A stretch of 39,905 nucleotides of DNA from an uncultured Clostridia bacterium. Lineage in GTDB: Bacteria; Bacillota; Clostridia; Christensenellales; UBA1242. Of this stretch, positions 15,014 through 22,932 are shown piece after piece (the first letter of the stretch is position 1; each line of letters opens with the position of its first letter). Below the pieces are notes generated by a model. The model saw only the letters and a list, made by a program, of their open reading frames with translations, was not told where the DNA came from and searched no databases. The position numbers were made by a program, and so were the translations under genes. The stretch covers positions 1 to 39,905 of the forward strand of contig CALVZW010000003.1 in NCBI GenBank assembly GCA_944372675.1. Reading direction: 5' to 3'.

Positions 15014-15661
15014 ATGAATATAAAACAAGTGCCAAATATTCTTAGTTTTATAAGGCTCTTTCTCGTACCGATATTTATAATATCTTTTTTTGTAATTGAT
15101 AAGTATGTTGCACTAGGTGTTTTTATAATAGCGTCAATTACAGATGTTGTTGATGGATATATAGCAAGACATTTTAATGCAATGACTGAGTTTGGTAAAA
15201 TATTAGACCCTTTTGCTGATAAATTAATGAAAATGGCTGCATTAATTTCGCTTACTATAGTTAACTTAATTCCAATATGGGTAACTGTTTTAATGATTAC
15301 TTGCGATTTGGCGATGATTATAAGCGGACTTTGCATATATAAAAAGAAAATAACAATACAAAGCAATTGGATTGGAAAAGCAGGAACTTTTATTATTAGT
15401 TTAGGCGTAGTTTTGAGTTTCTTTACTGAATGGATTGGAGAAGTAAATGTTTATGTGATTTATGCCGGAATTACTGTTGCTGTAGTTGCAGGACTTGATT
15501 ATGTTTACATTTTCTTTAATAAGAAAATTAATCGCAAACAAAAACACGATAAATCTACGCAAGATAAAACTACTTTAAATATTAACGAATTAAATAATCT
15601 AAATAAAACTGAATTATTAAGTAGCAATGAGAATTTAGAAGAAACAAAAGATATAAAATAA
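15014..15661 (+). CDS. pgsA: CDP-diacylglycerol-glycerol-3-phosphate 3-phosphatidyltransferase
   Basis: PgsA makes phosphatidylglycerol phosphate from CDP-diacylglycerol and glycerol 3-phosphate in the membrane. The CDP-alcohol phosphatidyltransferase motif is complete: Asp44, Asp47-Gly48, Ala51-Arg52, Gly61, Asp65 and Asp69. About five or six hydrophobic helices cover residues 8-170. The last 45 residues are a Lys/Asn/Glu-rich low-complexity tail not typical of PgsA, similar in style to the tails on Lgt and NusA here. AAGGTG lies 5 bases before the ATG. Its product supplies the lipid donor used by Lgt. Confidence 0.9.
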   Translation: MNIKQVPNILSFIRLFLVPIFIISFFVIDKYVALGVFIIASITDVVDGYIARHFNAMTEFGKILDPFADKLMKMAALISLTIVNLIPIWVTVLMITCDLAMIISGLCIYKKKITIQSNWIGKAGTFIISLGVVLSFFTEWIGEVNVYVIYAGITVAVVAGLDYVYIFFNKKINRKQKHDKSTQDKTTLNINELNNLNKTELLSSNENLEETKDIK

Positions 15662-15798
15662 ATATTTTTAAAAGTATCTAAAATAATTTTATAATTTAAC
15701 TTTTATTTAATCTAACTTTTTAAAGAAATTATATTTTAATTAAATTAAACAAATAATTTATAGCATTAAAATTGTACATATCATTTTAAATAAAATTA

Positions 15799-15827
15799 TT
15801 GACAATAGTATTTACTTATGGTATAAT
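15799..15827 (+). promoter_or_regulatory. consensus promoter for the 83-residue gene and tRNA-Glu
   Basis: A perfect TTGACA (15799-15804), exactly 17 bases and a perfect TATAAT (15822-15827), with TGG in front of the -10. It is one of the two best promoters in the window and fits stable-RNA expression. Confidence 0.85.
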
Positions 15828-15843
15828 AATTACGAGGTAAATT

Positions 15844-16095
15844 ATGTTAAATTCATTAATTTTAGGTGTTACTTTTGGCGAATGGATATCAACTTGGTAC
15901 CACATTATAGCAATTATTTTGATAGTAATTGGCATTGCTATGTACATACTATCTAAAAGAATGACTATGGTTATAAAAAAATGTGATAAAGTTGAAGCCA
16001 ACGATAAGTTAATGACTACAATAAGAATTATTGCACTTGTCATATTTGTCATAGGTATCATACTATTTTGTTTGCCACCTAAAGGCTTCGAATGA
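15844..16095 (+). CDS. small membrane protein with two helices, unknown
   Basis: This 83-residue protein has two hydrophobic segments, about residues 20-38 and 60-78, joined by a basic loop (LSKRMTMVIKKCDKVE). I do not recognise a family. GAGGT lies 6 bases before the ATG, and the gene begins right after a consensus promoter. Its stop is only 21 bases before the tRNA-Glu gene, so the two very likely share a transcript that is then cut by tRNA processing. It could be a real small protein or a translated leader. Confidence 0.5.
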   Translation: MLNSLILGVTFGEWISTWYHIIAIILIVIGIAMYILSKRMTMVIKKCDKVEANDKLMTTIRIIALVIFVIGIILFCLPPKGFE

Positions 16096-16116
16096 TTGTA
16101 CATCTTTGTACAATTT

Positions 16117-16192
16117 GCTCCCATCGTCTAGTGGTCTAGGACACTAGCCTCTCACGCTGGCAACACGGGTTCGACCCCCGTTGGGAGTACCA
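16117..16192 (+). tRNA. tRNA-Glu(CTC)
   Basis: The cloverleaf folds cleanly. The acceptor GCTCCCA pairs with TGGGAGT with a G1-U72 wobble. The D arm holds AGTGGTCTAGG. The anticodon stem CTAGC/GCTGG encloses the loop CTCTCAC with anticodon CTC. The T stem ACGGG/CCCGT encloses TTCGACC. Discriminator A and an encoded CCA end at 16192. It reads GAG; a tRNA-Glu(TTC) must exist elsewhere for GAA, the main Glu codon in such an AT-rich genome. Confidence 0.95.
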
Positions 16193-16193
16193 C

Positions 16194-16228
16194 AAAAAAA
16201 TTCTTAATTTATATTAAGAATTTTTTTT
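16194..16228 (+). terminator. terminator after tRNA-Glu
   Basis: A run of A plus TTCTTAAT (to 16208) pairs with ATTAAGAA and the following T-run (16213-16228) around TTAT. It starts 2 bases after the encoded CCA. Confidence 0.85.
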
Positions 16229-16307
16229 ATACTAAAATTTTTATAAATTAATACAACAAACTTAACCTTTAAACTCATTTATTTATAATTTTATTTTGAA
16301 ATTTTAA

Positions 16308-16339
16308 TTAGTAAAGTATTAATTTTGTTACTTTACTAA
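16308..16339 (-). terminator. probable terminator of the spoIIIA operon
   Basis: TTAGTAAAGTA (16308-16318) and TACTTTACTAA (16329-16339) form a perfect 11-bp stem with a 10-base loop. On the minus strand it lies 36 bases past the spoIIIAE stop and is followed by TTAAAATTT. It marks spoIIIAE as the last gene. Confidence 0.6.
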
Positions 16340-16374
16340 AATGCTAATTTTTTATAAAACATTATGTAACTTAA

Positions 16375-17625
16375 TTATGTATAAAAAGCATTACCCGATA
16401 TAATTATTAATCCCACCGTAATTAAATACATAAATGCTATACATAAAATTGTAGCAACTAAGTACCCCATTGTCTTAGATACAGTAAAAACAAAATTACT
16501 TGTCCTAGAATCTGCCAACGGTTCAATTACTGCTGAAGCAAGTTTTAACCCCAAACCAAAAATTACTATTTTAATTACGGGAATAATTATCGTGGCAAAT
16601 AAAAGTAATAAACCAGCAACACCAAGTGCATTTTTTATTAAAATTGAACTTGACATTATTAAATTAAACCCATCTGATAAATATCCTCCTACTAAAGGTA
16701 TATAACTTTTAATTGCATATTTTGCAGTTTGAACTGATACCCCATCAAAACTTCCAGCAGTAATGCCTTGAATAGTTAAAAAGGTAAAAAATAATGTCAT
16801 TATTGAACCAGTTACCCATTTAAAAGAACTTTTAAAAAATGAAATAAATTTATCCAGTTTAATATTATTGATTAAATTACCTACAATTGTAAAAATAAAA
16901 GTACAAATAAACAAAGGAAAAACTACATAGTTAAAGATTTGCATTACACCAGATACAAGCACTGCGACAAGTGGTTGAAAAACACTAACAGAAACTAAAC
17001 CTCCCAAACTTGTAAGCAAAGTCAACAAAATTGGAAATAATATTTGCATCTGTGCTTGAATTGATGATAATAAGTTTTTTGTCATACCAACTAAAGAAAA
17101 TACAGCACCAGATAAAATTACAATAATTACACCAAAACAAACAAAGTGAACAATATCAGCAATAGACTGGTCATTAGTTTTTACCCTCAAATTTGAAATA
17201 AAACTACCCAATATTGCAATTGCACAAATAGTTGCTAAAAGTGGTATAAAATTTAAAATTTCATCTAATAAAATATTAAATATTTGTTGAAATAATGATT
17301 GATCACTTGATAAATCGCTTGAAAGTAATTTTGAAACTTTATCATAGAAACTTGAAGACCCAAAAATGCTTTGCTCTTGTTCACTTAATCCGTTTAAAAT
17401 TTGTTGGAAATCGCCTAAATCAATTCCGCTTAATTGTTCCTCAACAGTTTCTGTTAATTCTTGTTCAATCTCATCTAAATCGGTTGATGTTTCAGTAGCA
17501 GTTGTTAAAGTTGTAAAAAAACTTAAAATAATTACCAATATCGCAAACAATATTAAAAAAATATCTTTGTATGAAAATTTTACTAATTTAGAATAAAGTT
17601 TTTTTTCATAAATATTTTTAATCAT
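16375..17625 (-). CDS. spoIIIAE: stage III sporulation protein AE
   Basis: SpoIIIAE is a polytopic membrane component of the mother-cell channel that links mother cell and forespore in engulfment. This copy has 416 residues, with an N-terminal hydrophobic segment at about residues 20-42 that may be a signal, an acidic Ser/Gln/Glu-rich extracytoplasmic stretch to about residue 115, and seven or so membrane helices after that. GLVSVSVFQPLVAVLVSGVM, KYAIKSYIPLVGGYLSDGFN and GLKLASAVIEPLADSRTSNF match the family. Its ATG overlaps the spoIIIAD stop as ATGA. Unusually it is the last gene of the operon; AF, AG and AH do not follow. Confidence 0.9.
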   Translation of the reverse strand: MIKNIYEKKLYSKLVKFSYKDIFLILFAILVIILSFFTTLTTATETSTDLDEIEQELTETVEEQLSGIDLGDFQQILNGLSEQEQSIFGSSSFYDKVSKLLSSDLSSDQSLFQQIFNILLDEILNFIPLLATICAIAILGSFISNLRVKTNDQSIADIVHFVCFGVIIVILSGAVFSLVGMTKNLLSSIQAQMQILFPILLTLLTSLGGLVSVSVFQPLVAVLVSGVMQIFNYVVFPLFICTFIFTIVGNLINNIKLDKFISFFKSSFKWVTGSIMTLFFTFLTIQGITAGSFDGVSVQTAKYAIKSYIPLVGGYLSDGFNLIMSSSILIKNALGVAGLLLLFATIIIPVIKIVIFGLGLKLASAVIEPLADSRTSNFVFTVSKTMGYLVATILCIAFMYLITVGLIIISGNAFYT

Positions 17626-18005
17626 ATTAAACCTAAAATAATATTTAATATTGAAGTAAATATAGGCAATGCTAAAACAAGAATTACAACTTTACCACCC
17701 AACATTATCTTATCTGCAATTGAGGAATTTCCACTATCAGCACACAAACTAGCACTAAACTCAGTTAAATAACCAACGCCAATAATTTTCAATAAAATTG
17801 AAAACAGTTCTGACGAAACACCAGTTTTGGCAACAATGTTATTAAAAACAGCAAATACACCACTAAGCATATCAACAAGTTCAAAAAAAATTAGTAGCGA
17901 ACCGGCCAACCCAAGTAAAACTGCTATTTCTGGTTTTGTTTGTTTAACTATCAAAACTGCGATAGTAGTAATTAATCCAATTGCAATAATTTTGAAAATT
18001 TCCAT
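17622..18005 (-). CDS. spoIIIAD: stage III sporulation protein AD
   Basis: SpoIIIAD is a small membrane protein of the same channel. This 127-residue copy has four hydrophobic helices and the family stretch YLTEFSASLCADSGNSSIAD at about residues 79-98. It follows spoIIIAC after 6 bases and overlaps spoIIIAE by 4, so the three are translationally coupled. GTAGGT precedes the ATG. Confidence 0.9.
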   Translation of the reverse strand: MEIFKIIAIGLITTIAVLIVKQTKPEIAVLLGLAGSLLIFFELVDMLSGVFAVFNNIVAKTGVSSELFSILLKIIGVGYLTEFSASLCADSGNSSIADKIMLGGKVVILVLALPIFTSILNIILGLI

Positions 18006-18011
18006 ACAAAC

Positions 18012-18206
18012 CTACAACTGAAATAAAATTTTTACACTTTCAAATAATTCTCCAATCATATTAATTAACATTAATAAAACAATAATTACCCCTGCTAAAG
18101 TCGCAAGTGTAGCAATTTCATCTTTGCCAGCATATTTTAATACTTGATTTACTACTGCAGTTAAAATACCTATTGCTGCAATTTTAAAAATTATTTCAAT
18201 TCCCAT
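18012..18206 (-). CDS. spoIIIAC: stage III sporulation protein AC
   Basis: This 64-residue protein with two membrane helices has the normal SpoIIIAC length and sequence style (FKIAAIGILTAVVNQVLKYA, then GKDEIA). AC and AD are related small membrane subunits of the channel. GGAGT lies 6 bases before the ATG. Order and spacing match the Bacillus operon. Confidence 0.9.
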   Translation of the reverse strand: MGIEIIFKIAAIGILTAVVNQVLKYAGKDEIATLATLAGVIIVLLMLINMIGELFESVKILFQL

Positions 18207-18216
18207 TTTTTACTCC

Positions 18217-18690
18217 TTAAATTAAACATACTGCTAATGCTAAACCGAATAAAAGTCCAAGTTTCAAAGAAATTTTGCCAATCCTATCAAAGTCGCTTTC
18301 ACAATTTTTAATTAGATCGCAAACTTGTACAGAATAATTTTTTAATTCTATAATTTGATTTTCACTATCACTTTTTCCAAGATGCAAAAATATGTTGTTT
18401 AACACACCAACCTCATCATTTTTAATAATCATATCATTAAAATTTGTAGAATTGTTTAAATAATTATTTATAATTTTAGTAAGAGTTGGATTAGGCTTAT
18501 GTTCCATAATAAATTTATTTAAAACTAAATTAATACTATCTTTATAAAAATTGATATTATTAATTAAATAATTTATCAAGTCATTTAATTCCTTGAAAAA
18601 TTTAATTCTTTGTTTATAATAATTGCTTATGCCCCACCCTATATAAGTCGTACATAAAACAATTAAAATTGCGATAACAATATTTATCAT
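18217..18690 (-). CDS. spoIIIAB: stage III sporulation protein AB
   Basis: This 157-residue protein has a hydrophobic N-terminal helix, a helical soluble middle and a hydrophobic C-terminus (GKISLKLGLLFGLALAVCLI), the layout of SpoIIIAB, which resembles GspF-type platform proteins. Sequence signals are weaker than for the others and the call leans on position. Its ATG starts immediately after the spoIIIAA stop codon. Confidence 0.85.
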   Translation of the reverse strand: MINIVIAILIVLCTTYIGWGISNYYKQRIKFFKELNDLINYLINNINFYKDSINLVLNKFIMEHKPNPTLTKIINNYLNNSTNFNDMIIKNDEVGVLNNIFLHLGKSDSENQIIELKNYSVQVCDLIKNCESDFDRIGKISLKLGLLFGLALAVCLI

Positions 18691-19596
18691 TTACATACAC
18701 AGACACTTAAAATTTTTGTCATAAACTCCTTCAATAGTTCCAGCCCCATTTCTTGTTGACAATAATACATATCTTTCAAAAGTCTTTTTTTCAATTAATT
18801 GTTCAAAATCTTTTTTTTCACGCAAAGCGTTAATATCATCACAGTGCGTTGTTGCTATAACTTTTACTCCACAACCTAACGCATAATGTATAGCATCTAC
18901 ATCAAGTTTATTAGCAATTTCGTCTGTCATTACTACATTAGGCTTCATACTTCTAATCCCATTTTCAAGTCCAAATTGCTTAGTACAATTTGAAATTACA
19001 TCACAAAATATGCCTAAATTATACTGCGGTACTCCATTAACAGAATTCGCAATTTCATTTCTTTCATCCACAATAAGTATATTTTGCAAATATCTTTGTG
19101 AAATTTGAAAAGCAATATCTCGCAATAAAGTTGTTTTGCCAGCACCAGGGCTGGAAACAATTAAAGTATTAAAAATTCTTGGTTCAGTAATATATTCAAG
19201 TATTTTAAGACTGCAATTTTTTACTTCGTGAGGAACTCTTATATTAATAGAAGATAAATTTTTTAAAGTTTTGATTACATTTCCTTCACGAACACAAGTA
19301 CCAGCAAGTCCAATTCTAATTCCACCCGAAATAGTAATAAATCCTTGTTTTATTTCTTCATTATATGCGTAAATAGAGTTTTCACATGCTTTTGTTATAA
19401 TATTGTCAATAATGCCTTTATTACAAATTATCGCTTTTGCTATAATATCAGTAACACCATCTTTTGATAAATAATAAATACCGCCATAATCAATAATGAT
19501 AGGACACCCTATTCTTAACCTAATTTCGTTTATCTTAGTAAAATTTAATTTTTTTATAGCCTCAGATATTTCAAAAGGCAAATATTCACATAGCAT
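18691..19596 (-). CDS. spoIIIAA: stage III sporulation protein AA, secretion-type ATPase
   Basis: SpoIIIAA is the cytoplasmic ATPase of the mother cell-forespore channel, related to GspE/VirB11 ATPases. This 301-residue copy has Walker A SSPGAGKTT at 148-156, a VDERNEIA segment at 176-183 and Walker B VVMTDE at 221-226. Length is normal. GAGGAAA precedes the ATG. I could not place a convincing sigma-E promoter in the 250-base upstream gap, although the operon is mother-cell-controlled in Bacillus. Confidence 0.95.
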   Translation of the reverse strand: MLCEYLPFEISEAIKKLNFTKINEIRLRIGCPIIIDYGGIYYLSKDGVTDIIAKAIICNKGIIDNIITKACENSIYAYNEEIKQGFITISGGIRIGLAGTCVREGNVIKTLKNLSSINIRVPHEVKNCSLKILEYITEPRIFNTLIVSSPGAGKTTLLRDIAFQISQRYLQNILIVDERNEIANSVNGVPQYNLGIFCDVISNCTKQFGLENGIRSMKPNVVMTDEIANKLDVDAIHYALGCGVKVIATTHCDDINALREKKDFEQLIEKKTFERYVLLSTRNGAGTIEGVYDKNFKCLCM

Positions 19597-19795
19597 ATTT
19601 TTCCTCTTAAATTATTTATATTAGACAAGCAGTAAACTTATGATTATTTTTTGTAAATAAATAATTGATTAATTAAATTTTGCATTTTTACTAAAAAAAT
19701 AATTAGATAACTAGTTTTTAAAATTTGCTGTTAACATTAAGTTGCTAATTTAAATAAAAAAATAAACTGCTTAACAAATAACTTAATAAATAAAA

Positions 19796-19816
19796 AAAGT
19801 TAACAAAGTTAACTTT
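19796..19816 (-). terminator. terminator of the infB-truB operon
   Basis: AAAGTTAAC and GTTAACTTT form a perfect 9-bp stem with a 3-base loop. On the minus strand the 3' arm runs into TTTTTTTATTT. It lies 33 bases past the stop of the TIM-barrel gene. Confidence 0.75.
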
Positions 19817-19849
19817 AAAATATGAATTTTTAATTTGTAAAATATATAT

Positions 19850-20701
19850 CTACTTTATTTTGTAAAAAATATCTTTTAACTTTTTAGCATCCTGAGCCAT
19901 TATGTTTTTTGATTCACTAATAATAGTAGCATTATCAATTTTATAATCTTGTAATAAAGTTGCCAATGGTTCAAATTCTGGCCCAAATTCAGTATCATCT
20001 AAAGTCAAATGTCTTATTTCACCTTTTGATGAAAATTCTATTTTTGAAAAATGTATGTGCATTTTTCGAGTTCTAAATTCGCCCAATTTCTCAAAAGAAT
20101 ATTCAATAATTCTTTTATAATTTTCCTTGTCTAAATTACCTTGTAAAATACAATTTATATGCCCAAAATCAAAAGTTGGAATAAGAGAATCATGCATTGT
20201 ACATAAATCTACAATTTCTTTGTAAGTTCCAATTTGTTGGAACTTACCCATAGTTTCAGGACATAAGTAAATTTTTTTATTACAATATTTTTCATCAAAT
20301 AATTCCATAAATCTTTTTAAATTATTAGTAACATTTCTCAAAGCATCTTCTCTAGCCATCTTCATACAACTGCCAATATGGACTACGCATTTTTCACCTT
20401 GCATTAAAATTAATTTATCAAGCGAATTGCTTATATAATTAAAAGATTTTTCTATCGCATCATTATCAGGATTAGCAAGATTAATAAAATAAGGCGCGTG
20501 AACACTAATTTGAATATTATTTTGTTTTGCATTATTTGCAAATTCAATAGCAGTTTCATCCTTTAACAAAATTCCACGTCCAAATGAATATTCATATAAA
20601 TCTAGTCCAAAATCATTTAGCCATTTAAAAACATCCTTTGTAGAACTAAAGCCTTGCTCATAAAATAAGTCGTCATTACCAGATGGTCCAAATTTTATCA
20701 T
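19850..20701 (-). CDS. endonuclease IV-like TIM-barrel protein
   Basis: This 283-residue protein belongs to the AP endonuclease family 2/xylose isomerase-like TIM barrels and fits deoxyribonuclease IV best. The metal ligands line up in order and at nearly the E. coli spacing: His68, His108, Glu149, Asp178, His181, His215 or His217, His231 and Glu263. Endonuclease IV cuts abasic sites in DNA with three zinc ions. The region of the Asp-x-His pair is changed (GEIRHLTLDD), so a sugar isomerase-like role is not excluded. It sits 17 bases after truB, at the operon end where ribF is often found. Confidence 0.75.
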   Translation of the reverse strand: MIKFGPSGNDDLFYEQGFSSTKDVFKWLNDFGLDLYEYSFGRGILLKDETAIEFANNAKQNNIQISVHAPYFINLANPDNDAIEKSFNYISNSLDKLILMQGEKCVVHIGSCMKMAREDALRNVTNNLKRFMELFDEKYCNKKIYLCPETMGKFQQIGTYKEIVDLCTMHDSLIPTFDFGHINCILQGNLDKENYKRIIEYSFEKLGEFRTRKMHIHFSKIEFSSKGEIRHLTLDDTEFGPEFEPLATLLQDYKIDNATIISESKNIMAQDAKKLKDIFYKIK

Positions 20702-20718
20702 TAATAATACCTTATATA

Positions 20719-21570
20719 CTATATAAAGCGTATTTTACTAATAAAATACCCATTATCTAGTACTCCTTTTGAAATAATTTCATTTTTGTATACCAACACA
20801 CAATCTTCAATTGTGCTGTTACAATTATCTAATTTAAGTCTACTACTATTTATAAATGTAGATAAAAGTTTTTCATTATCAATTACAATTTGTTTAGTGT
20901 TTTTAAAAATTGTATTTAAATTAATTATAGATTTTTCATTAATTTCTTCAAATTTAAATGAGTTCTCAATTAAAAACTCACCACATTTAATTCTAGTTAA
21001 TTTGCTCATATATGCGTGAGTATTAAGTTTTGATGCTATGTCTCTTGCAATACTTCTAATATAAGTTCCAGAAGAACATTCTATTTTAAATTGAAAAGTG
21101 TTATGATTAACTTTAGATAAACATTGTAAATCATAAATATGGATAAGTTTAGGTTCTAAATTAAAATCTACATTCGCCCTTGCTAAATCATATGCTCGTT
21201 TACCATTTACTTTTTTTGCAGAATATTTTGGCGGTAATTGATATTGCTCTCCTATCATTTTATTTAGTACTGTGTTAATTTCTTCTAATGTAGGAATTTG
21301 TCCGCCACTACTTATAATTATACCCTCAGCATCTAATGTATCAGTTTCAATTCCAAAAGTAAATTCAGCAATATAAGTTTTATTTTTATTTAAATAGTAA
21401 TCAAACAATTTAGTGCATTTACCCAAAGAAACAGGAAGTACACCTTCTGCCATAGGGTCTAAAGTACCTAAATGTCCAACCTTTTTTTCGCCTAAAATTT
21501 TACCCACTTTTCGACAAGCGGTATTACTTGAAATTCCAGCAGGCTTATTTAAAACAACAATGCCATTCAT
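20719..21570 (-). CDS. truB: tRNA pseudouridine(55) synthase
   Basis: TruB makes pseudouridine 55 in the T loop of tRNAs. The catalytic motif GHLGTLDPMAEGVLP holds Asp38. KYSAKKVNGKRAYDLAR and SSGTYIRSIARDIA are the other conserved motifs. The 283-residue length fits, with a short C-terminal part. Its ATG overlaps the nrnA stop as ATGA. Confidence 0.95.
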   Translation of the reverse strand: MNGIVVLNKPAGISSNTACRKVGKILGEKKVGHLGTLDPMAEGVLPVSLGKCTKLFDYYLNKNKTYIAEFTFGIETDTLDAEGIIISSGGQIPTLEEINTVLNKMIGEQYQLPPKYSAKKVNGKRAYDLARANVDFNLEPKLIHIYDLQCLSKVNHNTFQFKIECSSGTYIRSIARDIASKLNTHAYMSKLTRIKCGEFLIENSFKFEEINEKSIINLNTIFKNTKQIVIDNEKLLSTFINSSRLKLDNCNSTIEDCVLVYKNEIISKGVLDNGYFISKIRFI

Positions 21571-22538
21571 TCTTTTATTAACCTTTTTTCAATAGATTTT
21601 TTAACCGCTCCCACTATTTTTTCAATTTTACCATACATTTGACAACCCGATGCTTTACAATGTCCACCGCCTCCAAAGTCTTTTGCTATGTCACTTACAT
21701 CAACATCATATTTACTTCTTAAGCTTAATTTATGAACACCACAAGTTGATTCTGTAATTAACACTGCTATTTCAACTTTATCAATTGATAAAATATGAGA
21801 AATTAATCCGCCCGTATCATCAATATTTGCATTGTAATTTTTTAAATCTTTATTTGATATAGTTGAAATAGCAATTTTTCCATCATTAAATAATTGCAAA
21901 TTATTTAATGCAGTTTTTAAAAGCATAGCATTTTTAAAAGATATTCTCATCATAAAATGTCTATTAAAATTTTCTGCATCAAATTCATACTCAAGTAAAT
22001 TTGCAACCACTCTTAATGTATGTGGAGTAGTACAGTCGTGCATAAATCCACCAGTATCTCTTAATATACCAAGGTATAAAAACTCGGCAATTTCCTTGTT
22101 TATTTCATACCCACATTCATTCATAATATCAAATAAAAATTCACAAGCACTAGAACTTTGAGATGAAACAAAATTAATATTTGCAAAGTTTTGAAAAGTT
22201 TTATGGTGATCAATTGCTATACTATTTGTAAAATTTTTAAAAACACTTGAATAATCACCAATCCTATCTATATCTGCACAATCTGTAGCAATTATTAAAT
22301 CATATTCTTTAGGAAATTCATATCGAATAATATTTTCAATATTCAAGTAATAATATTCATCAAGAACTTTACTTGGCATATAAACATACGCATTTTTGCC
22401 CATATTTCTTAGCATTGTGGCTATAGCACAAGAAGAGCCAATCGCATCACCATCTGGCAAAATGTGCGTAAAAATTGCTATGTTATTTGCATTGCTTATC
22501 ATTTCTTTAAATTTACAAAAATCGTATTTGTTACTCAT
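21567..22538 (-). CDS. nrnA: DHH/DHHA1 phosphoesterase, NrnA-like
   Basis: NrnA-type enzymes degrade nano-RNA and, in many species, pAp or pApA. This 323-residue protein has the metal-binding set: His25, Asp29 and Asp31 in THILPDGDAIGSS, Asp86 in ATDCADIDRIGD, and the DHH motif at 110-112. The DHHA1 part ends with FGGGGHCKASGC. The location between rbfA and truB is the standard one in Firmicutes. A structured 61-base gap separates it from rbfA. Confidence 0.9.
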   Translation of the reverse strand: MSNKYDFCKFKEMISNANNIAIFTHILPDGDAIGSSCAIATMLRNMGKNAYVYMPSKVLDEYYYLNIENIIRYEFPKEYDLIIATDCADIDRIGDYSSVFKNFTNSIAIDHHKTFQNFANINFVSSQSSSACEFLFDIMNECGYEINKEIAEFLYLGILRDTGGFMHDCTTPHTLRVVANLLEYEFDAENFNRHFMMRISFKNAMLLKTALNNLQLFNDGKIAISTISNKDLKNYNANIDDTGGLISHILSIDKVEIAVLITESTCGVHKLSLRSKYDVDVSDIAKDFGGGGHCKASGCQMYGKIEKIVGAVKKSIEKRLIKE

Positions 22539-22557
22539 ACTTTCCCTTTATTAAAAA

Positions 22558-22594
22558 GAGGCTATGTAATGGAATAAATCCCAAGACAAGCCTC
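22558..22594 (-). terminator. possible weak terminator or attenuator between rbfA and nrnA
   Basis: On the minus strand GAGGCT (from 22594) and AGCCTC (to 22558) form a 6-bp stem followed by TTTTTAA, and a small inner GGA/TCC hairpin lies in the 25-base loop. Partial termination here would lower nrnA-truB relative to infB-rbfA. Confidence 0.4.
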
Positions 22595-22599
22595 AAATA

Positions 22600-22932
22600 T
22601 TATATTTTTTTAAATAAGTCATTCATTTTATCTACATAATCAAGAGTCTCATCTAAATAAAAGTGCAGTTCTGGCATCACTCTAATATCAACCATTCCAG
22701 CAAGTTTTTTTCTAATAAAACTAGCACTGTCTTTTATAGTTTTAAAGCACTCTTCTTTGTTTTTTGAATTATAAATGCTTATATAAACATTGCAATGAGA
22801 TAAGTCGTTTGTTATTCTAACTTCACTTACCGTAATCATTCCATCAATTCTTGGGTCTTTGATTTCGTTGCGGAAAATATCAGAAATTGCTTTAACAAAT
22901 TCTTCATCCAATTTATTTAATCTATTATTCAT
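22600..22932 (-). CDS. rbfA: 30S ribosome-binding factor A
   Basis: RbfA is a KH-like factor that helps mature the 30S subunit and 16S rRNA 5' end. The 110-residue length is usual, and EEFVKAISDIFRNEIKDPRI near the N-terminus, the LSHCNVYISIY strand and VMPELHFYLDETLDY are family hallmarks. Its ATG directly abuts the infB stop codon. Confidence 0.95.
   Translation of the reverse strand: MNNRLNKLDEEFVKAISDIFRNEIKDPRIDGMITVSEVRITNDLSHCNVYISIYNSKNKEECFKTIKDSASFIRKKLAGMVDIRVMPELHFYLDETLDYVDKMNDLFKKI

Noticed and set aside
16096..16260. Integrated element at the tRNA-Glu gene
   Set aside because: The tRNA 3' end is intact, no duplicated 3' fragment was seen nearby and no integrase is adjacent.
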